From Acorus gramineus (lineage: Eukaryota > Streptophyta > Magnoliopsida > Acorales > Acoraceae), in NCBI GenBank assembly GCA_030737835.1, contig JAUJYN010000055.1, positions 396,482 to 460,481 of the forward strand: a stretch of 64,000 nucleotides of DNA. Direction: 5' to 3'. The translations under genes were made by a program, and so were the position numbers. Below are positions 18,743 through 30,937 of the stretch, one piece after another. The notes beneath the pieces were generated by a model. The model worked only from the letters and a program-made list of their open reading frames with translations. It was not told the DNA's origin and made no database searches. The first letter of the stretch is position 1, and every line of letters begins with the position of its first letter.

Positions 18743-21275
18743 TGTTATATATGTGTCACTTTTAGCCTGCTGGTAACCGTTGGAGCGTTCTGGCAGTTTT
18801 TTATTTTTTTCAGTTTTCGATCGGAACCGCTAATTTTTGGACTGTTAGCTATCGTCCTGAGTTAGAGGACTCCGATTGGAAATCTAACTGCATATTTGGT
18901 GTCCTGGTGCAATTTTAGGCCTCTCACAAAAATTTCATCGATTTCTGGCAACGTTTCCAGAATTTCACAGTTCCGGGGCGTATCCGGGTATTTTAAGTGA
19001 CTTGCTATATAAAGGAAATCTAAAAATAGATTGTCACTATTCATCATCCCTACCAAATGCATTCTCTCTCCCCCCTCTCTCCTTTTCTTCCATTTGAGCC
19101 CCTTAGAGCCCTCAAACCCAAAAACCTAAAGCATAGAAAGTGTAGATCGGGTCCCGATCTACACCCCGGTGCTTTCAAATCCGGATTCCGGCCAACCTAG
19201 CCCTTCCATCTGCCCTCTCTTCTCCTCAGATCCGAGCCATTTCGGAGGTGGGAGTAGATCTCGGTGTTGGAAGCCTTTTGGGAGAGGTTTCGGTGCGCGG
19301 AGAGCAGTCGGACACCTCTTCCTCCCCTTGGTAAGCTCTTTTTCCTCTTCTTTTTGGCTTAGATGTATGTTAGGAAGGGGGGTTTTGGGGTTGGGTGGTG
19401 GGCGGCGGCCGTGGGAGGCTGTCGGAGGTGGTTGGGGCGGTCGGAGGCCGTCGGAGGTTGGTGGGGTGGTGGTGGAGGTGCTCGGGCATGAGGGGGGGGG
19501 TTGCTGTCCCGGGCAGGGAAGCTAGCTGTCCCGGGTAGGCTGGGAGCAGGCGCACCAGTTTGCCGGGGGCGCGAGCGCGTGCGCGCGGGCGTGCGCTCGG
19601 GGGGTGCAGGGGGAGGCATGCGGGTAGGATGGCTGGGCTGTGCGCGGTGGCAGGCCGGGCTGGCAGGCTGGGCGCGCAGCCGTGCAGGGCAGGCGGTGCT
19701 CGGGCATCAGGCGGGCAGTGGCAGGCGTGCAGGCGAGCGGTGCTCGGGCCACTCGGCGATGCGCGCAGGCAGGCAGCGCAGGCAGCCGCGCGGGCCGGCT
19801 GGCAGGCGCGCTGGGCGCGTGCTGCCAGGCACACTGGGTGCGTGCTGCCAGGCGCGCTGGGCGCGTGTTGCGCGGGCATGCGCGTGGGCGTTGGGTGAGG
19901 GTCCCGGGTGCTGGGCGTTGAGCGTCGAGCGCTGGGTCGCGGATACCGGGTGCGAGGGTGCTGAGCGCTAGGCGCTGGGGCGCTGGGCACTGCAAAGGGC
20001 ATGCGCGCGGGGCGCTGGGCTGAGGCGCAGGCGTGCGCGCGGTGAGGAGGACAGAGGCGCAGGCGTGCGCGCGTGTAGAGGCTGGTGGTGCGCGCGGAGT
20101 GCGCGCAGGACGGAGCTGGTGGTGCGCGCGGGGTGCGCGAGGAGCGAGGCGCTGGGCGCGCGGGGCGTGCGATGTGCTCGCGTGGTGCGCGCGGAGGAGT
20201 GCGGGGTGCTCGCGGGCTGCTGCGGCGGGGCGCAGTGGGCGAGCGGTGCACCGGGTGGCTCGGCTGCATGTCCAGGCGGGCGGGCAGGGGCCCGGCGGTG
20301 CGCCTGGGTGCGCGGGCTGAGGCGCGACGGCGCATCCGGGGGTGCGGGAGTGTGTCGGGGTGCTCGGGCTAGCGTGCGTACGGGTCGTATGTTCGTTTGC
20401 CCGAGTGTTGGGTATTTATTTGTGTAGCTTGGTATATTTTGTAGTGTTTTTGGGTTTTACTCACCAAGTTACTACCCTGTCTTGCAGATCTTGACGGACG
20501 GTCGCGCGACGACCCGGTTTCTGGTGAGTGGGACAATCCAACCCAGTAGTGAGGCGTTATACGCATTTGGGCGTATACCGACCTCTCCTGGGGTACCATG
20601 GATTTATATTAACCCGTTGTAAAGTGTATTCCATGCGAGCATGATTTAAAATGTAGAATGCATGCTACCCTAGAGTTTGCATGTTAGGGACTTGCACCCT
20701 TAGGATGTGTAAGAGCCATGCATCATGTCCCCCTGTTCTCATGCTAGGAAGCCTTGGCCTATGCATGTGTCCTACTAGTTTATTTATTAAATTAAATGCA
20801 TGCTTTAGATAATATTATAGGGAGGGGCCTTGCGAGGTCAACATTGAGACCCGGGTTAGGGTACTCCGTGTTCCTTGTTTGGTTGTCGGGATGTCCTGTA
20901 TCGGGACCTCATGCTGCCCTCCCAAGGTTCTTGTCCCAATAATATTATATCTCTAGTTGATAATTAATGAATTACCCCTTGTATGATCATTAGCATCTTA
21001 GTGAATATTATAGGGGAGGGGCCTCGCGAGGACAGCGGTGAGACCCGGGCTAGGGTACTCCGTGTTCCTTGTTTGGTTGTCGGGGTGTCCTATATCGGGA
21101 ACTCACGCTGCCCTCCCAAATTTCTTTCCCCCAATGATATTCCACCCTTGCTATTGTTGTATATGTTCCCCGCATCTTGGTTATGCGCCCTGGAGGAATT
21201 CTGAAGAATTCATGACATTAGAGTTGTAGAGATGTGTTGTCGGCGGATCCGAGTGGATCATATGCATATGGATAG
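18743..21275 (+). repeat. 5' LTR of element A, truncated at its 3' end
   Basis: It starts TGTTATATATG directly after GTAAC and stops at GCATATGGATAG, where a new LTR start follows. About 1 kb of the usual LTR end is missing. It carries a TATA box (19006), a 21-bp palindrome (19142-19162), a donor (GT at 19331), a GC-rich block, a mini-exon (20488-20523) and two GGCCTTGCGAGG modules (about 20825 and 21020). Confidence 0.85.
19006..19013 (+). promoter_or_regulatory. TATA box of element A 5' LTR
   Basis: TATATAAA lies 263 bp into the LTR, upstream of a CT-rich leader. The equivalent position in the 3' LTR (near 27777) has decayed to TTTATAAG. Confidence 0.6.
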
Positions 21276-24200
21276 TGTTATATATGTGTCACTTTTAGCC
21301 TGCTGGTAACCGTTGGAGCGTTCTGGCAGTTTTTCATTTTTTTTTCGGTTTTCGATCGGAACCGCTAATTTTTGGACTATTAGCTATCGTCCTGAGTTAG
21401 AGAACTCCGATTGGAAATCTAACTGCATATTTGGTGTCCTGGTGCCATTTTAGGCCTCTCACGAAAATTTCATCGATTTCGGCAACGTTTCCGAAATTTC
21501 GTAGTTCCGGGGCGTATACGGGTATTTTAAGTGATTCGTCTATATAAATGAAATCTAAAAATCTGATGACACTATTCATCATCCCTACCAAAGTGCTCCC
21601 TCTCTCCCTTTCTCCATTTTTCTTCCATTTGAGCCCCTTAGAGTCCTCAAACCCAAAAACCTAAAGCATAGAAAGTGTAGATCGGGTGCTTTCAAATCTA
21701 CACCCCGGTGCTTTCAAATCCGGATTCCGACGAGTTTTGCCTCTTCTCCCCCCCTCTTTTCTTCCCTGATTTGGGCCATTTTGGAGGCCAAGAGAGATCC
21801 GGGCGTTGGAAGCCTTTTGGGAGAGGTTTCGGTGCGCGGAGAGCAACCGGACTTCCCTTCCTCCCCTTGGTAAGCCTCTTTTTCCTCTCTTTTCTTGTAT
21901 AGATGTATGTTAGGAGGTGGGTATGAGGATGGGAGGCGGTCGGCGACGGTGGGTGGTGGTCGGAGGCCTTGGGGTGGTCGGAGGTGGGTGGTAGAGGAGC
22001 TCGGGCTGGTAGGCTGGCAGTCCCGGGCAGCAGGCAGCACAGGCAGCGCTCAGGCAGGCGCAGCAGGCATGCAGCGGCAGGGCGCACGCGCGCGTGCGCG
22101 CGGACGTGCGCTCGGGTTGGCGCTCGGCGTGTTGGGTGCTGGGCGTACGGGGGGCGAAGGCGTGCTGGGCAGGAGGTGCTCGGGCATCAGGCGGGCAGTG
22201 CCAGGCGTGCAGGCGAGCGGTGCTCGGGCCACTCGGCGATGCGCGCAGGCAGGCAGCGCGGGCAGCAGCGCGAGCAGGCTGGTAGGCTCGCTGGGCCCGT
22301 GCTGCCAGGCGCGCTGGACGAGTGCTGCGCGGGCGTGCGCGTGGACGCTGGGTGAGGGTCCCGGGTGCTGGGCGCTGAGGGCTGGGAGCTGGTCGCGGGT
22401 GCTGAGCGCTGGGCACCGTAGGGGAGCATGCGCGCGGGGCGCTGGGTAGAGGCACGGGCGTGCACGCGGGTAGAGGCTGGTGGTGCGCGCGGGACGGGGC
22501 TGGTGGTGCGTGCGGGGTGCGCGCGGGGCGAGGCGCTGGGCGCGTGGGGCGTGCATTCTGCTCGCGTGGTGCGCGCGGGGCGTGCGGGGTGCGCGCGGGC
22601 TGCTGCGGCGGGGCGCAGTGGGCGCGCGGCGCACCGGGTGGCTCGGCTGCGGGTCCAGGCGTGCGGGCAGGGGCCCGGCGGTGCGCGGGCTGAGGCGCGG
22701 CGGCGCGTCCGGGGGGGGTGGCCGTGCGGGTGGTTGCCGTGGGTTCGGGTGTCGGGTGCTCGGGATAGCGTGCGTACGGGTCGTATGTACGTTTGCCCGA
22801 GTGTAGTTCTTTTGGTGTATTTTGATGTATTTGTGTATTTAACTCACCGTATAAATGTCTGTCTTGCAGATCTTGACGGGCGGTCGCGCGACGACCCGGT
22901 TTCTGGTGAGTGGGACAATCCAACCCAGTAGAGAGGCGTTATACGCATTTGGGCGTATACCGACCTCTCCTGGGGCACCATGGATTTATATTAACCTGTT
23001 GTAAAGTGTATTTCATGCGAGCATGATTTAAATGTAGAATGCATGCTACCCTAGACTTTGCATGTTAGGGACTTGCAACCTTAGGATATGTGTATGAGCC
23101 ATGCATCATGTCCCCCAGTTCTCATGCTAGGAAGCCTTGGCCTATGCATGTGTCCTACTAGTTTATTTATTAAATTAAATGCTAGTGTGTGTTAAATGCA
23201 TGCCTTAAGTAATATTATAGGGAGGGGCCTTGCGAGGTCAACATTGAGACCCGGGTTAGGGTACTCCGTGTTCCTTGTTTGGTTGTCGGGATGTCCTGTA
23301 TCGGGACCTCATGCTGCCCTCCCAAGATTCTTGTCCCAATAATATTATATCTCGAGTTGGTGATTAATGATTTACTCATTGTATGATTATTAGCATAATT
23401 AGTGAATATTATAGGGGAGGGGCCTCGCGAGGACAGCGGTGAGACCCGGGCTAGGGTACTCCGTGTTCCTTGTTTGGTTGTCGGGGTGTCCTATATCGGG
23501 AACTCACGCTGCCCTCCCAAGTTTCTTTCCCCCAATGATATTCCAACCTTGCTATTATTGTACATGTTCCCCGCATCTTGGTTATGCGCCCTGGAGGAAT
23601 TCTGAAGAATTCATGACATTAGAATTGTAGAGATGCGTTGTCGGCGGATCCGAGTGGATCATATGCGTATGGATAGGCTGTTCTGTCCCCTTCGTTGGAT
23701 CCGGTAGAGGCTGCCCCAGCGTTAGAAAGGCCGTCCCTTCCAAGGGTTCCCATCAGTAGGCGCCTCCCGATATTTGTGACGGACTGTGCTGAAGTTGTGG
23801 GTGAGGGCTCCCATCAGTAGGCGCCTCCCGATATTTGTGACGGACTGTGCTGAAGTTGTGGGTGATAGCCAGCGGCCTACGGAGTGGAGGAGAGACTATC
23901 GGTGGACCAAGGGTGACCAACAGCCTAGTCAGTCCCAAAATCCTATGTCACCCATTGAAGGGTGAGGGTGAGGGTGTAGTGGGTTGGCGATGAGCGACCC
24001 ACTGGTGTTGTGATTGGATGAATATCAGTCCCAAAATCCTATGTCACCCGTTGTAGGGTGAGGGTGAGGGTGTAGTGGGTTGGCGATTAAGCGACCCACT
24101 GGTTTGAGTATTTGTTACCATTTTGTGGTTGTTAATAAGAGATTGTGGATTATTAAGATCTGAATTGTGGTCAATATTGTCTGTGATGCATGGGTTGTGC

Positions 24201-24648
24201 TGTTCACTGAGCGTGTGGCTCACCCCTCGCATATGTTTTTCCCCAGTTGCCACTGAGCTGGAGCCGGAGCAGCAGGTGGAGCTTTCCGAGGGATTCCTTC
24301 AGTAGCGGAGCAGCGCTACGTTCCGCGAGTGCCAGAGGCTATCAGCATCCCTTCTTGACTGTATGTATTTTATTTCCGTGCTTGAGCACGCGTTTGTATA
24401 TATACTCAGTTGTATTTGTGTATATTGGCTCTCACAGGACAGATGATTGTGTATCGAGTCTGTAGTATGTTTATTTACAGATTCAGTCTTTTGCTTCCGC
24501 ATTTGGTGTATATATCATGTCAGCCTCTTTGTTTGTCTGTGTGTCATTCTGGTTGCTTGTGTATGATATATTGTTGACCTCCTGTGTAGATTCTGATATT
24601 TTATATACACTTGCCGCGTCCCGGGGACGGCCGCCCTGGGGCGTGACA
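21276..24648 (+). repeat. Second LTR in the 5' region of element A, probably chimeric
   Basis: This 3373-bp LTR runs from TGTTATATATG to GCGTGACA and is followed by the primer site. Its first half, including the GC-rich block, differs from the LTRs at 18743 and 27522. Its last several hundred bp closely match the 3' LTR tail, for example CAGATTCAGTCTTTTGCTTC. It has a donor (GT at 21870), a mini-exon (22870-22905), two GGCCTTGCGAGG modules and a local duplication near 23750-23860. Recombination between a nested LTR and the host LTR would explain this. Confidence 0.85.
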
Positions 24649-24653
24649 AAAGT

Positions 24654-24670
24654 TGGTATCAGAGCCTGGT
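24654..24670 (+). other. Primer-binding site (tRNA-iMet)
   Basis: TGGTATCAGAGCCTGGT lies five bases after the LTR end and matches the 3' end of plant initiator-Met tRNA. It would prime minus-strand synthesis. The element at 41743 has the same site at 44364. Confidence 0.92.
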
Positions 24671-24767
24671 CCTGTCAGAGCCAATAGTCTTCCTTTCGTA
24701 GAGATGAGTCCTAGGATTTCTATATGAGTATTCTGATCCTAGTGTCTGGTTTTCTTAGGGTGCTGAT

Positions 24768-26155
24768 ATGCCTCCTCGCAGAGGACGGCGCGGACGAGGT
24801 CCCTCTCGGTCTTTGGAGGTTTCCGGACCTACCAGAGACGAGGATGCTACCGGAGAGTCCTTGGCGCAGGAGCCTCCTGCTTGGGAGCGTGCTTTCGCTC
24901 GGTTGGCTGATTTGGTGGAGACACAGACGAGGGCGCTGGAGGCCCAGACCAGAGCATTGGCAGAGCAGGCTAGAGAGATTCAGGAGCTGAGGGCGGCTCG
25001 CGAGGCAGTTCCGCAGGTCCCCTTGGTGGCAGATCCGCCTGTGGTACCCGATGTACCCCCAGTCCCGTGACGATTCCGACAGTAGGAGTTGAGGATCCCC
25101 TGGAGAGGGAGGAGGAGCTAGAGGCGGCGGCGCGAGTGCAGCAGAGCGGCCTCAACGCCTTTCTGAAGCTCCACCCTCCCGAGTTCCATGGTCAGTCGGC
25201 AGATCCTCTTGCGCCAGAGCGTTGGTTGAGGGAGGTGGACACGATCTTCGCGGCCATGCTTTGCACTGATCGCCAGCGAGTCCCCCTGGCCACCTTTATG
25301 CTGAAGGGTAACGCCGCCGACTGGTGGGCTACCCGAGTGGTGGACATCCCAGAGGGAGTGGAGCAGCTTTCTTGGGCAGGATTCCGGAGGTATTTCCTGG
25401 AGGAGTACTTCCCGTTCTCGGCGCAGCAGATTGTGATGCGGGAGTTCGAGCAGTTGACGCAGGGCTCCATGTCGGTTGCTGACTACTCTACGCGCTTCAC
25501 GAGGCTCTCCAGATTTGCTCCAGCCTTGGTGATGAACGAGGACACGCGGTGCCGCCGTTTCGAGTTGGGTCTCAGCAGCGCCATCCGGGTGCACGTCACC
25601 TCCCAGGCATTCTCGAGGTTCTCAGACTTGGTGTCTCGAGCGAGATCTCGGGATCATCGTGGGGGTTCCGACCCCTTCTGCAGATCAGGGTCCTTCCGGG
25701 AGTCGGGACCAGGGGCAGCGCAAGAGGAAGAGGCCCCGCTTCGATCAGTCAGCGGCTGCCTCTCCTCCAGCAGATGCGGTGCCAGTGTGGGATCCAGCAC
25801 CCATTGCAGCAGTGCCCATCCAGTCCAGGCAGCCGGAGAAGCGGCGCTGCTTCCATTGTCAGCGCATCGGGCATATCAGATACAATTGCCCTGATGCTGG
25901 CCGACCTCGAGTGCTACCTCAGCAGCCGCAGTTCTTACAGCAGCAGCTTCCGCGCCAGCCGCAGCAGCAGCCTCAGCGTCAGCAGCAGCCACAGGGTGGT
26001 CGAGTTGACCAGTGGAGGCAGCCAGTGCAGCCGGCGAGACGTGCTCCTACTCCTCAGCCGCGGTTGGTCCAGGGCAGAGTTGCAGCGCTTACGGCCGAGG
26101 AGGCGCAGTCTTCGGGTATCATGGTTCGAGGTATTATTTTGTGTTCCCAGCTCTC
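24768..26155 (+). pseudogene. Gag of element A, frameshifted
   Basis: The start MPPRRGRRGRG matches the gag at 44472. A TGA at 25068 and a frameshift nearby split the N-terminal coiled region from the gag core (FLKLHPPEFHG to SDLVSRAR). A second shift near 25650 moves the frame to the zinc knuckle CFHCQRIGHIRYNC and a Gln-rich tail. Homology stops after IILCSQLS at about 26150, where the protease would begin. The next ~115 bp (26156-26269) match nothing else here. Confidence 0.85.
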
Positions 26156-26269
26156 TAGTAATAGGATATATGTGTGGGTGCGTGTTTGGTTGCTGTTATG
26201 CAAGTGTGTGTGGTATTTTGGTGAGCGAGTGTCAAGAGCGGTTGTTTGGGTTAAGGAAGCCGGGTTGTA

Positions 26270-26928
26270 GCCGTCCTGGTAGAGAATTCCCATCAGTAGG
26301 TACCACCGATGCAGTCGGAGGGGTACTGAATCTGGGAGTATACCAGGTAGGGGCTACCCGGGAGAGATTATTGAATGGTGCCGCGAGCGTGGAATCGCTC
26401 TCCCCTTCGTCGGATCCGCGTAGTACAGCCCCGGCGTTAGACAGGCTCCCGGTCAGAGGACCAGGCGAGCTACGGAGCGGGGAGAGGCTACCGGTGGACC
26501 AGGGGTGTAGAGCAGTCTAAGTCTCTCCCAAAGTCCCAAAATGTCTCCTTTCGGGAGTGAGGGTGTGGATGAGGCGAAGACAGGTCGCTCGTGACCAAAT
26601 TGTTGATTCGACCATTCCCGATGATGTTGGGTTCGGTCTTGTAAATGATGTTGAAGGACATCGTTGGGTGATCACCTAGAGATAGATGATCCGGAGGGGT
26701 TAGTAGTGTTCTTTAAAATAATGTCTTCTTCTAGTGTTCCTTTCTGGATTAAGGGGCCTTGTGAGGTCGGCGTTGAAACCCGGGCTAGGGTACTTCGTGT
26801 TCCTTGTTTGGTTGTCGGGGTATCCTATATCGGGATTTCATGGTGCCCTCCCGAGGTTTCTTTTCCCAGGCAAGGGATACCATGGAAGCATCAAATGGAT
26901 GGAAGATCAGTTATGAGTTTTGGTGAGA
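26270..26928 (+). repeat. LTR-derived segment captured in element A interior
   Basis: This stretch stands where protease and RT should be. Its first part resembles the 3' half of a family III LTR (GGAGTATACCAGGTAG, CTCCCCTTCGTCGGATCC, ATCGTTGGGTGATC). Its last part (about 26752-26868) is the GGCCTTG...GTTCCTTGTTTGGTTGTC module found in family I LTRs. The interior of element D has a similar module at about 54397. Confidence 0.75.
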
Positions 26929-27475
26929 GTTATGGCCTTTTGGGCTGAGTGATTTCTGGTGAAGGCATATCTGTGGACCCGGGCAAGACGCTCATTGCGT
27001 CATATTGGCGTCGACCGTCGAACCCTGCTAGGATTCGGAGCTTCCCAAGTTTGGCGAGTTATTGCAGGAAGCTTGACGAGGGTCTCTCGAAGATAGCTGT
27101 TCCTCTTAACCGCCTTACTTGGAAGGATGTCCGGTTCGAGTGGTCCCCGTCTTGCGAGGAGAGCTTCCTGGAGTTTTATCGGAGGCTCACCTCAGCGCCA
27201 ATTCTTACCCTTCCGTCTTGGAGGGGTGGGTTCGCAGTTGGGTAAAGGTGTGTCCACGATCCTGCTCACGTCATCCCGTTTGAGCCGCTCGTCTCTGAGC
27301 CGGACAGTCATTCGTGGAGCAGTCGATTGTGATCATGGACCGCCGCGTGAGGAGGCTCTGCACCAAGACCGTCCAGTTGGTCGAGGTGCGATGGCAGCAC
27401 CGTTCCGGTGTCGAGGACACTTTGGAGCTCAAGGATGCCAGGTGTGACGCGTATCCGCATCTTTTCCCCTCCTAG
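26929..27475 (+). pseudogene. Pol remnant of element A with internal deletion
   Basis: It resumes in the RT thumb ([13 protein letters not shown]) and continues to the start of RNase H (GGFAV). It then jumps at 27241 straight to the integrase C-terminal and chromodomain region ([11 protein letters not shown] reading, then RWQHRSG). About 1.66 kb of RNase H and integrase is missing compared with element 1. It ends at a TAG before the polypurine tract. Confidence 0.85.
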
Positions 27476-27508
27476 ATGTTTTTGCATATTTTGAGGACAA
27501 AATTTCCT

Positions 27509-27521
27509 AAGGGGGGAAGAA
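27509..27521 (+). other. Polypurine tract of element A
   Basis: AAGGGGGGAAGAA lies directly before the LTR start, after the conserved GAGGACAAAATTTCCT. Confidence 0.92.
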
Positions 27522-30500
27522 TGTTATATATGTGTCACTTTTAACCTGCTGGTAACCGTTGGAGCGTTCTGGTAGTTTTTCATTTTTTCGGTCGGAACCG
27601 CTAATTTTTGGACTGTTAGCTATCGTCCTGAGTTAGAGGACTCCGATTGGAAATCTAACTGCATATTTGGTGTCCTGGTGCCATTTTAGGCCTCTCACGA
27701 AAATTTCATCGATTTCCAGCAACGTTTCTGGAATTTCGCAGTTCCGGGGCGTATCCGGGTATTTTAAGTGACTTGCTTTATAAGTGAAAGCTAAAATTAG
27801 ATTGACACTATTCATCATCCCTACCAATTTCATTTTCTCTCTCCCCTCTCTCTTTTTCTTCCATTTGAGCCCCTTAGAGCCCTCAAACCCAAAAACCTAA
27901 AGCATAGAAAGTGTAGATCGGGTCCCGATCTACACCCCGGTGCTTTCAAATCCCGATTCCGGCCTACCTAGCCCTTCCATCTTCCCTCTCTTCTCCTCAG
28001 ATCCGAGCCATTTCGGAGGTGGGAGTAGATCCGGCGTTGGAGGCCTTTGGGGAAAGGTTTCGGTGCGCGGAGAGCAACCGATCACCTCTTCCTCCCCTTG
28101 GTAAGCTCTTTTTCCTCTTCTTTTTGGCTTAGATGTATGTTAGCAAGGGGGGTTTTGTGTTTGGGTGGTGGTCGGCGGCTGTGGGAGGCTGTCGGAGATG
28201 GTTGGGGGCGGTCGGAGGCCGTCGGAGGTCGGTGGGGTGGTGGTGGAGGTGCTCGGGCATGGGGGTTGCAGTCCCGGGCAGGGAGGCTAGCTGCCCTGGG
28301 TAGGCTGGGAGCAGGCGCACCAGTTTACCGGGCGCGCGAGCGCGTGCGCGTGGGCGCGCGCCCGGGCGTGCGCTCAGGGGGTGCAGGGGGAGGCATGCGG
28401 GTAGGATGGCTGGGCTGTGCGCGCTGGCAGGCCTGGCTGGCAGGCTGGGCGCGCAGGCGTGCAGGGCACGCGGTGCTCGAGCATCAGGCGGGCAGTGGCA
28501 GGCGTGCAGGCGAGCGGTGCTCGGGCCACTCGGCGATGCGCGCAGGCAGGCAGCGCAGGCAGCAGCGCGGGCCGACTGGCAGGCGCGCTGGGCGCGTGCT
28601 GCCAGGCGCGCGCGTCTGCGCTGGGTGAGGGTCCCGGGTGCTGGGCGCTGAGCTTCGGGCGCTGGGTCACGGATACCGGGTGCTGGGCGTGGGTGCTGAG
28701 CGCTGGGCGCTGGGGCGCTGGGCACTGCAGAGGAGTATGCGCGCGGGGCGCTGGGCTGAGGCGCAGGCGTGCGCGCGGTGAGGACAGAGGCGTGCGCGCG
28801 GGTAGAGGCTGGTGGTGCGCGCGGAGTGCGCGGGGGACGGAGCTGGTGGTGCGCGCGGGGTGCGCGAGGGGCGAGGCGCTGGGCACGCGGGGCGTGCGAT
28901 GTGCTCGCGTGGTGCGCGCGGGGGCGTGCGGGGTGCTCGCACGGGCTGCTGCGGCGGGGCGCAGTGGGCGCGCGGTGCACCGGGTGGCTCGGCTGCATGT
29001 CCAGGCGGGCGGGCAGGGGCCCGACGGTGCGCCTGGGTGCGCGGGCTGAGGCGCGGCGGCGCATCCGAGGGCGGTTGGCCGTGCGGATGGTTGCCGGGGG
29101 TGCGGGAGTGTGTCGGAGTGCTCGGGCTAGCGTGCGTACGGGTCGTATGTACGTTTGCCCGAGTGTTGGGTATTTATTTGTGTAGCTTGGTATATTTTGT
29201 AGTGTTTTTGGGTTTTACTCACCAAGTTACTACCCTGTCTTGCAGATCTTGACGGACGGTCGCGCGACGACCCGGTTTCTGGTGAGTGGGACAATCCAAC
29301 CCAGTAGTGAGGCGTTATACGCATTTGGGCTTATACCGACCTCTCCTGGGGCACCATGGATTTATATTAACCCGTTGTAAAGTGTATTCCATGCGAGCAT
29401 GATTTAAAATGTAGAATGCATGCTACCCTAGACTTTGCATGTTAGGGACTTTCACCCTTAGGATGTGTAAGAGCCATGCATCATGTCCCCCTGTTCTCAT
29501 GCTAGGAAGCCTTGGCCTATGCATGTGTCCTACTAGTTTATTTATTAAATTAAATGCTAGTATTGCATGCTTTAGATAATATTATAGGGAGGGGCCTTGC
29601 GAGGTCAACATTGAGACCCGGGTTAGGGTACTCCGTGTTCCTTGTTTGGTTGTCGGGATGTCCTGTATCGGGACCTCATGCTGCCCTCCCAAGGTTCTTG
29701 TCCCAATAATATTATATCTCTAGTTGATAATTAATGAATTACCCCTTGTATGATCATTAGCATCTTAGTGAATATTATAGGGGAGGGGCCTCGCGAGGAC
29801 AGCGGTGAGACCCGGGCTAGGGTACTCCATGTTCCTTGTTTGGTTGTCGGGGTGTCCTATATCGGGAACTCACGCTGCCCTCCCAAGTTTCTTTCCCCAA
29901 TGATATTCCAACCTTGCTATTATTGTATATGTTCCCCGCATCTTGGTTATGCGCCCTGGAGGAATTCTGAAGAATTCATGACATTAGAGTTGTAGAGATG
30001 TGTTGTCGGTGGATCCGAGTGGATCATATGCGTATGGATAGGCTGTTCTATTTCCCTTCGTTGGATCCGTGTAGAGACTGCCCCAGCGTGATAAGGCCGT
30101 CCCTTCCGAGGGCTCCCATCAGTAGGCGCCTCCCGATCTCTGTGATGGACTGTGCTGAAGTTATGGGTGAAGGCCAAACGGCCTACGGAGTGGAGGAGAG
30201 ACTATCGGTGGACCAAGGGTGACCAACAGCCTAGTCAGTCCCAAAATCCTATGTCACCCGTGGTAGGGTGAGGGTGAGGGTGTAGTGGGTTGGCGATGAG
30301 CGACCCACTGGATTGTGATTGGATGATTATTAGTCCCAATATCCTGCGTCACCTGTTGAGGGGTGAGGGTGAGGGTGTGGTGGGTCGTCGATGAGCGACT
30401 CCCTGGATTGTGTTGTTTCCTGCCACTTGGAGGCTGGATAAATAATTGAATTGTGGTCAATATTGTCTGTGATGCATGGGTTGTGCCGTTCACTGAGCGT

Positions 30501-30937
30501 GTGGCTCACCCCTCGCATATGTTTTTTTTCCCAGTTGCCACTGAGCCTGAGCTGGAGCCGGAGCAGCAGGTGGAGCCGTCCGAGGGATTCCTTCAGTAGC
30601 GGAGCAGTGCTACGTTCCGCGAGTGCCAGAGACTATCAGCATCCCTTCTTGGTTGTATATATTTTATTTCCGTGCTTGGCACGCGTTTGTATATATTCAG
30701 TTGTATTTGTGTATATTGGCTCTCACAGGACAGATGATTGAGTATCGAGTCTGTAGTATGTTTATTTACAGATTCAGTCTTTTGCTTCTGCATTTGGTGT
30801 ATATATCATGTCAGCCCCTTTGTTGTCTGTGTGTCATTCTGGTTGCTTGTGTATGATATGTTATTGACCACTGTGTAGATTCTGATATTTTATATACATT
30901 TGCCGCGTCCCGGGGACGGCCGCCCTGGGGCGTGACA
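27522..30937 (+). repeat. 3' LTR of element A
   Basis: The 3416-bp LTR ends GCGTGACA, followed by the GTAAC duplication. It includes the 21-bp palindrome (27913-27933), a donor (GT at 28101), a GC-rich block (about 28290-29140), a mini-exon (29246-29281), two GGCCTTGCGAGG modules (about 29590 and 29785) and G-rich tracts near 30265 and 30360. Confidence 0.9.

Larger units (their letters stand above)
18743..30937 (+). mobile_element. Chromoviral gypsy element A, with GTAAC target duplication
   Basis: This 12,195-bp unit is bounded by GTAAC (18738-18742 and 30938-30942) and splits the copia integrase. It contains a truncated LTR, a second LTR, a primer site, a gag pseudogene, an inserted LTR-derived segment, a short pol remnant, a polypurine tract and a 3' LTR. 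The first partial LTR and the 3' LTR match each other best in the GC-rich block, so they are probably the original pair. The element has no complete pol and must have been moved by enzymes from elsewhere. Confidence 0.88.

Noticed and set aside
23750..23870. Closely spaced repeats, looked at as a CRISPR-like array
   Set aside because: It is a two-copy local duplication inside a plant LTR. Spacing and content do not fit a CRISPR array.
24654..24670. Possible tRNA gene fragment at TGGTATCAGAGCC sites
   Set aside because: Only the 3'-end complement is present, right after LTR ends. This is a primer-binding site, not a tRNA gene.
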